Below, piece after piece: positions 48,173 to 60,639 of a stretch of 64,000 bases of DNA. Positions within the stretch are counted from its first letter, which is position 1; each line of letters opens with the position of its first letter. The notes under the pieces are model-generated. The model was not told the origin of the DNA, did no database searches, and was given only the letters and a program-made list of their open reading frames with translations. Origin of the DNA: Polyodon spathula (lineage: Eukaryota > Chordata > Actinopteri > Acipenseriformes > Polyodontidae); assembly GCF_017654505.1 (NCBI RefSeq), contig NC_054537.1, forward strand, positions 67,278,145 through 67,342,144, written 5' to 3'. Position numbers and translations under genes: made by a program.

Positions 48173-49401
48173 GTAAATATTTTGTTTAAGTGTGACAAAT
48201 TATCTCAAAGCAAGTTGCAGCAATCGTCCCCTTCCATAGGTATGAGTCTATGACATACATACATGATACAGAAATACAAATATTTACTTTTTCAATGCAT
48301 TGTATTTCAGTGTGTTCATCTATACACAGAATAAAGAGTAAAACTGGGAGATCTTGATCCTGCGTGTCCATTGTTGGCAGTATTTATAGATGGGCAGAGC
48401 ATTAAAATACACATGTTCCTTTATAGTGGTTTTTAAAAAAACAAACAAACAAAAATAAATGAAACGGTCTTAAAATGATAAATAACGGGTACCACAGTCA
48501 TTAGGCATCATCAACCGTACTTCTTTTAATGTACATCAACCAATCCTGCAGTGACCAGAAATAAGAGTGACATTGTAGAAATGAGGAAATGGCTGAACAG
48601 GTTACTTACATATTAGTGTCGTATTTGCCATATAAGAACCTTTGTTTAACCCACCTTACAGGTTTTGGGTCTATTTGACCCGACTCTAGTTCCAATTAGC
48701 TTATCTTCTTTTCATTTTATGTATAATGTTTTGTGACTTTTCCTAAGTTGGGGTGATGAACTTATACACAGAAAACAACCTTTGAGATGTGTGTTTTTTA
48801 AGAACAAGTCAAAAACATAACAGATGTACTTACATTCTAAACATAATAGGAGGGTTTAAAAAAAAAAAAAAAAAAAAAAAAAGGTTACCAGTATTTGTTA
48901 ATTATGCTGTTTGATGTCAGTGATGATGATATTGTAACAAACTGTTGACGCCCGGACTTTGCTGAACTGCCAGTGGTGTGCAGGACTGCTTGCACTTCAT
49001 GCAGGTGCAGTGTTGTCAACTTTTCAGATCGGAAAGTCGCCAAACAGTCATAGTACATAGGCACACCAACAACTACACACAGTAATGTAGTGGTGTAGTC
49101 CTAAATCTAGGTGTACCAGTGTGATGTTAAATTCAGTTCCCCGTGAAATTCAGTGCCCCCTGTTTGTTGTGTGCATGCGCTAAACAATCTGGTGCTCATC
49201 ACAACACGTGCCCTGCTCATTTAATCAAAGCAGATACGCGCAGAGCTTGTTGTTCATGTTAGGCCTCCACGAACTCCATACATTTAATGATTTAGCAAAA
49301 ATAAACAATATAACCTAGAAAAGAATGCTTTTTTAAAGTTGAAGTGTAACATCTACGTTTTATAAATAAACAGCACCTGTAAACACTGCGTTGCCCATAA
49401 T

Positions 49402-49900
49402 GTGACTCTTGTATTAAGAAAAGTGAGCGTGACGCTGGTGCGGCCTGATGGGAACCATCGAGCAACAGGGAGACAGAAGGCCCGCCTGGTTCCCACCACG
49501 GTCCAACTACGCACCATGACTGGGGATCTGGCACTGATGAGGGGAAAAGGGCCTATGGAGATCTGGATCAGGGGCCGCACCATGTGCCTCGAGGTGTGGG
49601 TAGCGGCAGAACCAGCCAACCCCCCGGAACAGTCCAGTGAAGGGTGGGGACTCATCTCCCAGTGTGCCACCACTGTATGCCGGATGGTTTAGCTCACCGG
49701 ACTTAAAACAACGGTTACTGGCAAGTGAAGCACGTTATTGCAGCCCAGCCATAGAATGCCTTATCCATCGTCCGAGGGCTGTGGCAGTTTAAAGTCATGG
49801 CATTTGGACTTTGCAATGCAGCTGCCACCTTTGAACGGCTGATGGATAAGGTACAGAACGGGGTCCAGCAACAACACTGCCTGGTGTAACTCATTTGGCC
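49402..49900 (+). pseudogene. Ty3/gypsy pol remnant (protease and RT pieces) in ndufs6 intron 1
   Basis: The stretch 49402-49692 reads ...VRPDGNHRA, TTVQLRTMTGDLALMRGKGP and EVWVAAE, resembling the region around gypsy aspartic protease. About 100 nt later, in another frame, LWQFKVMAFGLCNAAATFER then LMDKVQ is the gypsy reverse transcriptase block (usually LWQFxVMPFGLCNAPATFERLM). The hundreds of residues normally between the two are missing, so the copy is internally deleted, and stops follow. It is GC-richer than the intron. Confidence 0.8.
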
Positions 49901-50201
49901 ACCAACATTTTTTAATAATAAATAAATAAATAAACAAACAGATATAGCATTACACAAATAATAATAAAACAACAACATTCCATAAGAACTTGCTGTGTAC
50001 TATCCTTGTGTTATTTGCTAAACATTTGACTGCGTATATATTTATTATAATCCTATTATACACACTTATTTGTTTCATTAAATATTTTTACTAATTTATG
50101 GGAAAATAGTTTTTATTTATTTTTATTTATTTATTTTTAGGTTTTAGTTGGCTATTAGTAAATGTAATTTACCCAAAAAATTACATGTAGAATACACACA
50201 C

Positions 50202-50202
<1 letters not shown>

Positions 50203-50237
<35 letters not shown>

Positions 50238-50252
50238 TATAATAATAATAAT
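50203..50252. repeat. (ATA)n microsatellite
   Basis: About 16 AAT-type units with one interruption, within ndufs6 intron 1. Confidence 0.9.
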
Positions 50253-51487
50253 GCATTTTATTAACAAGTTCTGGAACTTATAATTATTTATCTATTTTTA
50301 TTAATATTGCTTACTTAGATGGACAACAAAAGTGTTTACTTACGTTGAGTTAAAGGCAGCAGGAAGAGCTTCTATCTGCTTTTCTTTTTTTGCTCTCAAT
50401 ACCAGCAACAGCTACTTCTAATTATAAAAAAAAAAAAAAAAAAAAAAATCCTCCTCATTTTAGGTCTTTTTCACCCCCGTCTTTTCTCTACTTTTTAAAT
50501 TTTGTTCTACTTACAAGAGCTAGCCATTTTTTTCTTATTTCAGGTACTGTTCTCTGCTCCACCCTTAGAGCATTTACTGCACCTGTGATTATATTCCTTG
50601 TATTCATGAGTTACGTTTCCAGATAAATTGCCAAATATAACAGATTTGTGTTGGTCAACCATTTCTATAATTGTATCAATTTCTGTATGTGTGTGTGTGT
50701 TAATGGCATTAATTTTGTTAATGGCACGTGTGCAACACACAACCCTTAATGCATTATAATTTTTATCAGTATTTTTTATTTTTTTTATTCTACATTTCTT
50801 GAAAGCAATTGTTCATTTTAGGTACAATTTTACAAAACAGTACACATGTTTGGTCACCACCACTCCTGTTGCATAAAACTGGGGTTACCCTATTATGTTT
50901 TCTGCTGGTGTTAATACACCACTTCTTGGCTTCCAGACATTTCAATCAGATTGTTACCATCTTCTCGCACTCTCGTCCTCTTATGCTGGCTTTTTTATTT
51001 AAAAAATAAAATAATGACTGTAATACCGATGTCACACACTCAAATATTGACTAAAATTTTTTTGTCGCTGCCTGGAGCCCTGATTTTATCGTGAGTCACA
51101 TCAAATTGTTTATGGTACAATATTAGTAGTTACAGTCAATGTACACATTAAATGAACTTGCATGTTAAAAGTTGTGTAACATTAACAGCTTTTTATTTTT
51201 TAGCAAACAGTGAACCAAATATTGGTAAATCAGACCCAGTATGTCTGTCAAATTAGTGATTTTTAGTGAAAGTTCATCATCAAATACATTGCTACATACC
51301 TAAAGTCCACCAAACGATATCACCTTTTAATAGACTATGCTGATTCAGAATACATGAGTTCTCCACGTTCTGACAAAGTTGGTTCCCATCTATAATAGTG
51401 CAGCAACATTTATACTGAATGATGATTACAGCCAGCACCACTGTACTCTGAATCTTTAGGGTCTGGGGAATAGAAGGCTCTGTCATT

Positions 51488-51945
51488 TTTTTGTGGTTAG
51501 TCTATAAGATGTATACCGGAAATGCTCCAAGTTACGTTACATCTCTGTTGGAGACATTTAACTCTACCTGTGCACTAAGATCAAGGGATGTACCTACTTT
51601 TAAAATTGCTAAATATGGGCTAATGTGCCTTTGTAGATCAGGCATCTCATCTTTGAAACACATTTCCTTCAGACATAAAAACGTCCTCTTCACAGTATCT
51701 TTTAAACCACTCGTATATATTTGTTATAAATCTGACCAGGGTTGCAAATCCTGTTAATCTTGACTATGACAGTTAACTTGTTTTATTATATGCTTTTTTA
51801 TGAATGTTTTTTATGATTGTTTTGAATTGTTTTTATCCTGTTTGAATGATTTATTGATTTTATAATTTTATTACTTGCTGCCTTTTCTTAAGGGTTCTGT
51901 CCTGCTTAATGAAATACATTTGGAATAAACACATTTGAAATTTTA
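51488..51945 (+). mobile_element. L2-like LINE 3' end in ndufs6 intron 1
   Basis: An 88-codon open stretch (LVYKMYTGNAPSYVTSLL, CALRSRDVPTFKIAKYG, FRHKNVLF) resembles the C-terminal end of L2-type LINE ORF2. In that region an 'APSYI..L' and 'LRS....VP' pattern precedes the stop. A T-rich 3' UTR follows to about 51945 with AATAAA near 51924. It is 5' truncated. Confidence 0.55.
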
Positions 51946-52145
51946 AAGCCACATTATCCAAGCAAGCATACAATGGAAGGTACAATATTCATAATTTAGT
52001 CTTTCTACATTTCTTATTGTACACCATATTATAAAGTCTATTTCAGCATGTTAAAGCTTTGCTTTGTGCTTGTATCTCAAAACATTTAATGTGACCGCTT
52101 TCCTGCAGTATATGCAAATCAAAGCACTGCCTTTTTATATTTTAG

Positions 52146-52199
52146 GTTTATGATGTGAAAGACTACAGACGAGCCAGATTTGTTGAAAGACAAAAAGAG
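52146..52199 (+). CDS. ndufs6: ndufs6 exon 2
   Basis: Residues 51-68, VYDVKDYRRARFVERQKE. The human protein has nearly the same run after its exon 1. The acceptor TTTATATTTTAG is followed by 54 nt and the donor GAG|GTAAGC. Phase 0 at both ends. Confidence 0.93.
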
Positions 52200-54320
52200 G
52201 TAAGCAATGCTTTCTTCATCCATTTGCTTATAATACAATTTATGATCGATTTTAAATAAGTAATAACCAAGGTGTTGAATTGTTGTTATTATTTTTTTTA
52301 TTTTTTTTGGCAGTATCCTTGCTAGTTCCGTCATCTTTCTGATGGATATATTTTCATTCTGTGCCTGTTGTTTGCATTTATGGTCCTTGTGACTGACACA
52401 GCCAGTGTAACTAATAGTTTGTGTCCTCCACTGAAAAATACATAAAATAAATAAATATTGGTTGGAAATGACTGCAGGTTCACTATAATGTTCCTAATAA
52501 ACTAAACTAGCTTGGGCAATATTGTTGTTTTATAATGAAACAAAATGCCTCTGAGAGGGCTCTACATTTTATGTTGAGTTTCTCTGATCAGAATTCATAA
52601 GGCTGTGGTAACTTAATTATTCAGGGCGATTCTAAAAAAAAACTTAATTAAGATCACTCTGGTATTTCATACCCATACTGAAATGTTCTTTAACTTAAAC
52701 ACTTGATTTTAAACTTTGAATAACTCAATTTTTTATAGATACTGTATTTTTTCTTCTTGTACTCAAATGATACCATTGTTAATTCATCCTTAATTTGTCC
52801 TGTTTTTTTTGTCATGTAAATAGCCAGTTGTGTTCCCTCGGCAGTGACTCTTTAAATTTGTACTCTACATATAAATACTGTACATATAAGTTCCACTTCC
52901 CTCGGCTGTTGACTGAGCAATGGCCACATAATCCTACAGAAGTGGAACAAGGCAGAGGTAGTTTTCTTCTTTTGTTTTGATGGAGATCTTTCAAGCTCGG
53001 GAACTGTAATATTGCCTCCAGGAAAAAAAACAAAAAAAAAACACGGGGGGGTAATAACACTAGATGCTAGAAAATAAAGAAAGTGACCCTACTATTAAAT
53101 CTAAATTTCTTAGTTTTTAACTAGCAGACCTGACTATGACACTGTAATGGTGCTTTACAGAAGAGAGGGTTATACTGTACACTATATACATTTACATTAA
53201 TTCTGAATTGCATTGAAGAGGCGAGTGGGGTCACAGTGCTGCTTGTATAACTGACAGCAATTTTTAGGGTATTTGTCAGTTGAGGACGGCGAAGCGGAAA
53301 GCACCAGTCTAAATCACTGGAAGCTGTGCCTTTCAGCTGTCTTGATTGGTGCCTTGATGTCTGTTAGCATAACCTGTGAGGTTACTGGCAGTGTCATTCA
53401 TTCAGACATTGCATTACTGTAAGCGGTAACGCATCCATTGTGTGGACAGTTCCCTTGTCAGTCCGAAGCTGACGGGAGCAGTACATCATCTCACTGCTTA
53501 TCTCACTTGATGAAAGGCTGTCACAGGCTTTTGGAGAATATGATCTGTTTTGATATATACATTTTTTTTCCTTCCACTGCTACCACCACAACACTTCACT
53601 CTGCTTTCAGAAGTATGTAAAATATTTGCTGCCAAGTTATCTAAATGGGCCTCCCATTTATATATAAATGTTTTTATTTTTTTCTTTCAAAATGCACTCT
53701 AGTGTGACAGTCAGTTGTCACTGATCTGCTGATGGGCAGAGTATATCTGTTCTGGCTGGACGTTTTCGTGAGTTTGAGGAAAAGCAGATGTGGAAGCCAG
53801 TCCTTGTGGGCTATCAAGCACTTCCTCCCAATTTGGAAACATTTCAGACCTGAACATGTTAATTGGTTTCGGTTTATATTCAGCCTGTACACCATAATTT
53901 TATTCAAAAGGCATTGGGATTATGGTAACCTCTGGTGCTTATCCACACTTTTATTCCTTGGTAGATATTTTTTTAGTAATGCCACCTGTGTTGGATTAAT
54001 ATTTACGATGGCTGTAAAAACAAGTGTTTTTTTTAGGAACAGCCTTGATATGAAGCTTGCCTACCTCTGGCATGTGAGTTATCAGGAGTTTTGTATCATT
54101 AGCTGTAGTCTATGCTGGTAGTTATCTGAGAAATTTAGAAAACCTTCCAAATACTTTCCTGAACTTATTCTGTTGTTGTTGGCCTCCTCCCCTGCAGCAG
54201 AAACAGCTACGTAAGAAAAAAAACAGTGAGGTCACATTATCCAACATTTTTTTAAAACTGTGCTTGCAAGAAAATAGGACAGTTCTTGGAGGCAACATTT
54301 TAATGTTTCTGTAATTGCAG

Positions 54321-54443
54321 GTTAACGAGAACTTTGCAATAGACCTGGTTGCAGAAGAGCCTATCACAGAGGTGGAAAGCAGAGTTATCTCTTGTGATGG
54401 GGGAGGAGGAGCTCTGGGACACCCCAGGGTCTATATTAATCTG
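54321..54443 (+). CDS. ndufs6: ndufs6 exon 3
   Basis: Residues 69-109, beginning [20 protein letters not shown] and ending [13 protein letters not shown]. It contains C93 and H102 of the CHCC zinc site ([11 protein letters not shown]), which is the hallmark of this family. The acceptor is TCTGTAATTGCAG and the donor CTG|GTAATG. 123 nt, phase 0. Confidence 0.95.
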
Positions 54444-54732
54444 GTAATGGCAGTAACACTTTGTCTGCAGAGACAGGATTCACTTTTTAAGTTATACATT
54501 TCAAATGTATACTGTGGCTGAAGAAGTGCAATAAATATTAAAATACTCCTACTTACAGGGTGGCTATAAACATGTCCAGTTTGTGGTAAGGGAGAACAAA
54601 GGAAACTTGTTACAACTACAGTTTGTCTTTGTACATGAAAAACATTAGAAATGACAGCATGCTAAATGTTTAGGTGGTATGTTCTGCTCATGGAGATAAG
54701 AATTAGATAAAGAACCCTTATATACATTTATA

Positions 54733-55986
54733 TTAGTGGTGTAATCTGCACCCTAATTTCGTATTCAATTATCGTATAGGCATTTATCAACGATAAACGA
54801 CGCATTAACGATTTATTTTTCAAAATAATGAACGATCTTTTTTTTTTGTTTTTTTTTTAACAGAAGAACCAATAACTAAAAACACTGTTGTGCATAATAG
54901 TCAAACAAAAATGCACAATTTATATTCAAATTAGAACACTTCCGATTATAAAAAAAGAAATCCAAAGGACTTGCTTTTAACAACTGAAAAGGATATGCGT
55001 GTGTCCGCATCAGATGTTTCTTTAACATTGTGATGATAATAAAAAATATTATATTTTATTTCTATGTGAGCTATGGTTGTGCATTTCTGTTAAGATTTTA
55101 TGTCCAAAAGAAAAGCAAAACATTTGAATTAATCTCACAATTCCTGACTAATTTAACTATCGTACTAAATTCAGTTTCTTTTATAGAATATTGCCATATA
55201 ATCAAAACACGACATGCTTTGAAACAAAAGAAGGTAAAATCAGAAGATTTAATAGATTTAAAATAAACAACAAAAATGTACTGCTTTAATTTTTAAATCA
55301 CAACATTCTGATTTGGCTTGTCCAATGCGAATGCAGAGGCCTAGTGTGTATCCTAGCAATACGCTAATCTACCGTACTAGCACTAAAAGAAGCACACTCA
55401 CACACTCAAGGTTTTAATGCAAACCGGCAACAGGAGGTTTCAAACTGGGTTCTAATTTGATGCATCAAAGCTCTGGAAATTTTCAGGACAGATGATCAAT
55501 AACACTGTGTAACAATTTTTTTTTTTTTTTTTGTTCCTGGGTAGTAACTGTTATTTCCTAATTGCTTATGCCTCAAAAGTATAGAACATGGCTATTATTC
55601 CCCACAAACTTTGCTTTTGTGACCAGGACAGTGATATTTCAAAATATCACTATTTCCAATGGGAAAATGGGCAAATGTGTGTCTTTTCGTTCACATAAAG
55701 TCAGAAAAAAACAACATATGAATCCAAATGAACATGTGTTTGTACTAAAGTAATACAAAGATGACTACAAAAGATTTAGAAGTGAGTAGTTTTCGAGATT
55801 TACAATTATACTGTATTTATCATATCTGTAATATCACTGTCCTGGTCACAAAAGCAAAGTTTGTGGGGAATAGCCATTTTCTATACTTTTGAGGCATAAG
55901 CAATTAGGAAATAACACTTACTACCCAGGAACAAAAATTGTGTTACATAGTGTAATCAATGCATCGATTCATTGTTGCACCCCTAA
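54733..55986. mobile_element. Possible hAT-like element in ndufs6 intron 3
   Basis: The left end TTAGTGGTGTAAT and the right end (minus strand) TTAGGGGTGCAAC match at 10 of 13 positions, like hAT termini. The flanking bases TTTATA occur on both sides, but an exact 8-bp duplication cannot be fixed. No transposase remains. The CACTA-like MITE at 55503-55952 lies inside it near the right end. Confidence 0.4.
55503..55952. mobile_element. CACTA-like long-TIR MITE, intact second copy (450 bp)
   Basis: The element begins CACTGTGTAACAATTTTTTT and ends ...TTGTGTTACATAGTG, flanked by TAA at 55500-55502 and 55953-55955. The two arms (shared words TTGTTCCTGGGTAGTAA, TTATTTCCTAATTGCTTATG, ACTTTGCTTTTGTGACCAGG) are inverted copies, so most of the unit can fold as one hairpin. 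It is the same family as 13905-15327 but without the CR1 insertion. It ends 68 bp before ndufs6 exon 4. Confidence 0.88.
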
Positions 55987-56020
55987 TTTATATCATTATG
56001 CCCATTTTTTGTTTTCTTAG

Positions 56021-56089
56021 GACAAAGATACTAAAGTGGGAACATGTGGATATTGTGGTCTTCGTTTCAAACAGAAGCATCATCACTGA
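56021..56089 (+). CDS. ndufs6: ndufs6 exon 4 (terminal)
   Basis: Residues 110-131, DKDTKVGTCGYCGLRFKQKHHH, then TGA. C118 and C121 complete the CHCC zinc site. The acceptor is TTTGTTTTCTTAG. The His-rich end matches vertebrate NDUFS6. Its upstream intron ends in transposon-derived DNA. Confidence 0.95.
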   Translation, partial: DKDTKVGTCGYCGLRFKQKHHH

Positions 56090-56138
56090 AGCAGGCTCTT
56101 GCATAGTTCTCATCTTCATATACCTGAGCTGATCTGAA

Positions 56139-56144
56139 AATAAA
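56139..56144 (+). terminator. ndufs6: ndufs6 polyadenylation signal
   Basis: AATAAA 50 nt after the stop codon, followed by TG-rich sequence (GTGTTTTCCTGTGTT). Predicts a 3' UTR of about 70-80 nt. Confidence 0.75.
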
Positions 56145-57391
56145 TTATTTCAAATGAAATGTGTTTTCCTGTGTTATTTATCAAAAGCAATATATATTCA
56201 AGGCTGGTCTGATAAATTCTACTGTTTAGATGTTCTATATATTTGCATATTTAATAAGCAATACTTCTGATGCTGCTCAAGTGTCCTATAAGTAGTTACA
56301 ATGACATTACAGTTTTGCAATCACACATGTTACAACATAGTGGTCACACCCTCAATACTAGATCCATTTTGCATTCCATCATTTCTGAAACATTACGCAT
56401 GTGCTGTGTGTAGAGTGTGGGGGGAGCAATGTTGGGATACAACCCTGTATAATGTGCACCTGTTCTATGTGAAATACTATAACACAAGTATACTGTGCAC
56501 CTCGTATTTAACAGGCTGTCAGTCTGTTGCACGCATACATTTGCATGTTGCAATATGAAAATTAGGGTAAACCATTCTTACACTGCTTTGATCAATTTAG
56601 TTTGCTTATATTCCAGTGGTTATTGTATGTATTTATTATTTAGTTACCAGTCTCTACTTCTGATATATCGTGACAGGCGGAATCTGAGTGTTTTGCATTC
56701 ATTAACTTGCATAAACTGAAGCCTTGAGATGCCCTCTTTGAATTCTGCCCTCTATACACTGTACATGTCATGTTTGTGGGAAGCAAGGCAGCAACTGTGG
56801 AGTTCATCAAGTGGACCCTCAATTAAGTGTGCCGTGCCATCTATAATTTTGTTCAGAGGAATTTGTTTTATTTTATTTACAGTAATGTTTTAGACACTGA
56901 CCTAAAAGCTTAACAAATATACTAAATGTTAATATTTTGATTAATATATATTTTTTAAAGTTACATTTGCTGGGTTGGTTCTGGATTTATGGTGGTATAT
57001 TTTATTTATTGCTATGGTTAATGACTGCCATCACCACCACAAATGTGACAGTCTAAGAAAGTGGCTTAAGTTGACAGTGTTTGAGTTCTGAAATACAGAA
57101 ACAAGACAAATTGATTAACCGAAGTTGCTAACACTTTAATCCGATGCTTTGTTCAAGTATAACCTTCAAGGACAAGATTCTGAGTTCTGTTGTTCTAATA
57201 ATTATTTAGCTTTGATTATTTTTCTCTATTGCTAAATTGAATGACTGCCATCTTGCAAGGACGTCTGTGTTTTGACATTTCTTTAGATTCCTCAATTTGA
57301 GAAATCATTTGATTTCGATATCTCCCGACATGATAATCTCAAAATTAGAACAAACTTTGAACCTTTGCAAACACCTTAAAAAGGTAAGGGA

Positions 57392-57395
<4 letters not shown>

Positions 57396-57436
<41 letters not shown>
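57396..57436. repeat. (TA)n microsatellite
   Basis: About 41 bp of TA repeats. Confidence 0.95.
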
Positions 57437-57444
<8 letters not shown>

Positions 57445-58821
57445 AAATGACAATTCTAGCAATACACTATATGTCTTAGCAGACTACAGGATTCAGTCTG
57501 ATTCAATCTGAGCCTAGTTTGTGTTATGGAGGTTTGCAGACAATTCATTGCTGTACAAAAGTGCACCCTTAAGGGAACTGCATTTCTCATTTAACCACAT
57601 AATGTCCAGTACTTGATGCTTTCTTTCAAAACCTAATCTCTGCGTGAGTGGATCAAAGCAGTTAACTAAATCTCAGTTAGTTTCAATTTGGATGTCTGAG
57701 AGTCAATTAAATAAGGTTTGATTAAATCTATCCAGGCACTTGAGAAGCAGCAAATGGGACAATTTAATGGCTCAGGGCTAAGTAAGGGTTAATAGGGTGT
57801 CCACTGTGTCACCTTTTTAATGTTTTGCATTTAGTAGCACTAAGGAGTGTTGTACAGAGCGTATGCGTGCTGCTTAAGCCATGCAGCATCGAACCTATGG
57901 AATTCAACATTCACATTAGAATATTCATGAATCATGAAGCAGTGACAGCCACCCCTCCCCCTCTCTTACTTTTTCCTCATCGCCTTCTAGATGCAAACAC
58001 ATATACAATATGAATGCCATGAGGTGACAGGCTTTCTTGTCATGCTGAACAGCGCTTGATTCTTGAAAGGTTAATACACCAGTATTACAGGACTAATTTA
58101 TTAGATGTGGTGAGATTCAAATTCCTTTCTTGAGTGATTGTTTAAATTTTAAAATGATAATGTCCAAACCAATTAAATTCCAGTTGATCATTCTACAAAT
58201 ACACATGGGCCATGAAATATGCATAAAGGTTCTTAGGAACTTTGAAGGTGCACAACTGATCTGATCTTCATATTAATAAGTCACTTTGCAGATTATCCAC
58301 ATAAGAACATGCAAGAAGTTGAACAAATTGCTTCCAATCGGCTTTTATGCATGTGTTGTAAAATGGACCTGGTCTTACATTTTATAATCACATCCTTCAT
58401 GGTATAACAGCAAAGGGCAGTCTTGCTTTGAGGCTTTATGTGTTCCACAACCTAAAAATGTTAGTACAGTTATATGACTGTTGTTTACACAGTAAATGTA
58501 ACTACTGAATAGCTCTTTCTTTAAAGGTGATAAAAACATTTGCTAAAAAAATTAATAATTCTACAATTTTAAATGGACTTGCCACATAGATTTTAAAAAA
58601 ATATTGTAAAACAATGCTGTCTTTGTTCTTTGAGATCAGGCTTAGGAATTGGCTTGCCCTAGTAGGAGGAATAAGAATCAGGCCTTCTCATAATGCCGGC
58701 CCAATGTCATAGTATTAACTAAAGTCATGGTTGCATTACCCTGTTATACTGAGATATACAATATACTGTACTGTTCTTTGGAACCCAGTTAGAAAACTGG
58801 TTAATTGCATGGTAAAGAAAC

Positions 58822-58852
58822 AATTAATTAATTAATTAATTAATTAATTAAT
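58822..58852. repeat. (ATTA)n microsatellite
   Basis: Seven to eight tandem AATT/TTAA tetranucleotides. Confidence 0.95.
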
Positions 58853-60238
58853 GCAAACCAGCTGATGCTGACATTTTCAACAGGACAAAAAAATTAGTTA
58901 AGAATGAAAATGTTGTTTCCAGTTTGTTGCTGGACACTGATGTCTGAACTAGGAATTGATGTACACTAGGCTTCTATACAAACAAATATCACCGCCAAAG
59001 GGACCATGTCTACCAAAGGACCTGGGCAGTAAAGATTTAAAAACCCCATTCTGCAAGCAAGCATCCATGGTTATCATGTTCCTGCATGCATGCTGAGCAA
59101 AGTTTAAGCCGATTCAATGACAACTGTGTTCAGATCTGGTTTAATCTGGCATAGACAGGGCACTAAATCGACACAGGAGTAGGAAGAAAAACACTGAGAT
59201 TAAAGTGATTCTGATGTGTTTACACTGGCCAGCCTATGTAACCGTTGAATGGGAACATAAACAGCTTAACTATTGCAAGTGTAAATGTGCAGTCTGAGCT
59301 TTACAGAATCATAAAGGAGGAAAAGGGTATATTCCTTCTCTATTGATCGAATGTCAAAGCTGGCTATTATATTACAAATCTGCTGTTTTAAAGATGGTAT
59401 TGTAAACAAAAAGTTGGACCACACACCGAAAAAAGAATGATCGGTAATTTGATCTTGTCTAATCTTTTAAATAGGAAGAATGGAAATCTCACCATGCACT
59501 GGGTACATCCGAAAGCTCGGACTCTGAGCTAATCCTGGGAGTAGACATACAGCCTCTCCACAGCAACAGAACTGTAAGAGAACAAAAGTTAGTCAACACT
59601 GCCCTGCAAACTACGGCACTGAATTAACAAGTTTTTTCCAGATTGTGGTTGAGTCAAAAAAAAATCCTCCAGTTTTAAGATAGCCAGTTCTAATAGGATC
59701 ATCTGGCATCTACAACTGGTAATTCACAAAACTGGGCAATATTGGCAAACAAGTGCAATATGGTCCCTTCTGGGGCATTCCTATTGTACTGCATCCCTCT
59801 GCCTTCCTGTGAACATGTATCTAACTATGATGGCAGGCCTAGTGGCTCATAAAATTGATGTTTTATGAAAAATATAAAACTGTATTAATTACTTGTGAGC
59901 AATGCGATGATAAGGGCACAAACATGTTTCTTTTTATTGCTTTTTAAATCCCATTTTATTTCTGTTGTTTTTTTTTTTGTTTTTTTTGTTATAAAATAGC
60001 TTTTAATCTCATTGGGGAAAGCATATTGCAGTGCATTTTAACAATCTAAGCAATAAACAACCTAAATTCTGGGACCCTTAACTGTATTAATAAAGAGACT
60101 GTTGTACTGTATTTTTTACTTCAGTCATTATTTCCCATGCTTTTAAGTATCCCATACAGTGCCGGATTAACGTTGATGGGGGTTCGAGACTTCAAAGTTT
60201 TATGGGGCCCTCTATGCATAAGTCTAGGGCTATCTCTT

Positions 60239-60306
60239 AGAACATAAGAACATAATAAAGTTTACAAATGAGGGGAGGCCATACGGCCCATCTTGCTTGT
60301 TACAGT
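60239..60306 (-). mobile_element. Short CR1 3'-end fragment
   Basis: The plus strand reads AACATAAGAACATAATAAAG, then a GAGGCCAT...GGCCCATCTTGCTTG stretch, the same 3'-terminal words as the CR1 at 14296-15112. Only about 68 bp are present, inserted near the left end of the hAT element. Confidence 0.8.
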
Positions 60307-60639
60307 AGTAGTTATTTTTTAATTATGTTAAAACATTTGGAATACAATTAAAAGTATTTCTTTCCTATTAACAGCTCATACCAATTTCTTTCTGCTCTTT
60401 GTGGCCGAGAAGTCTTTGATGATGGCACTGAAATCCAGCTGGTGAACCAACTAACTTTCGATTGACATTAACGTTGAAATATTCAGTCTCATCTGATCCA
60501 TGCTTGACTTGAGCTTATTTTTTAATCAGTGCCAGTTTTGAAAATGAGCGTTACTGGCAGTCTGTTGTTCATGATCATCATCTCTGTCATGAGATCACGT
60601 CACATGATGTGCCAGGTTAGTTACTGGCAGTCTCAAAAA

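Larger units (their letters stand above)
56180..60150. other. Intergenic downstream of ndufs6
   Basis: No gene seen. It holds a (TA)n tract at 57396-57436 and an (ATTA)n tract at 58822-58852. About 57640-58010 is repeat-poor with homeodomain-type words (TCAATTAAAT, TTAATGG, ATATTCATGAATCATGAA) and a MEIS-type TGACAG. By synteny with human this flank should lead towards irx4. Confidence 0.45.

Noticed and set aside
49292..49673. Two minus-strand ORFs
   Set aside because: They are antisense shadows of the gypsy pol remnant on the plus strand.
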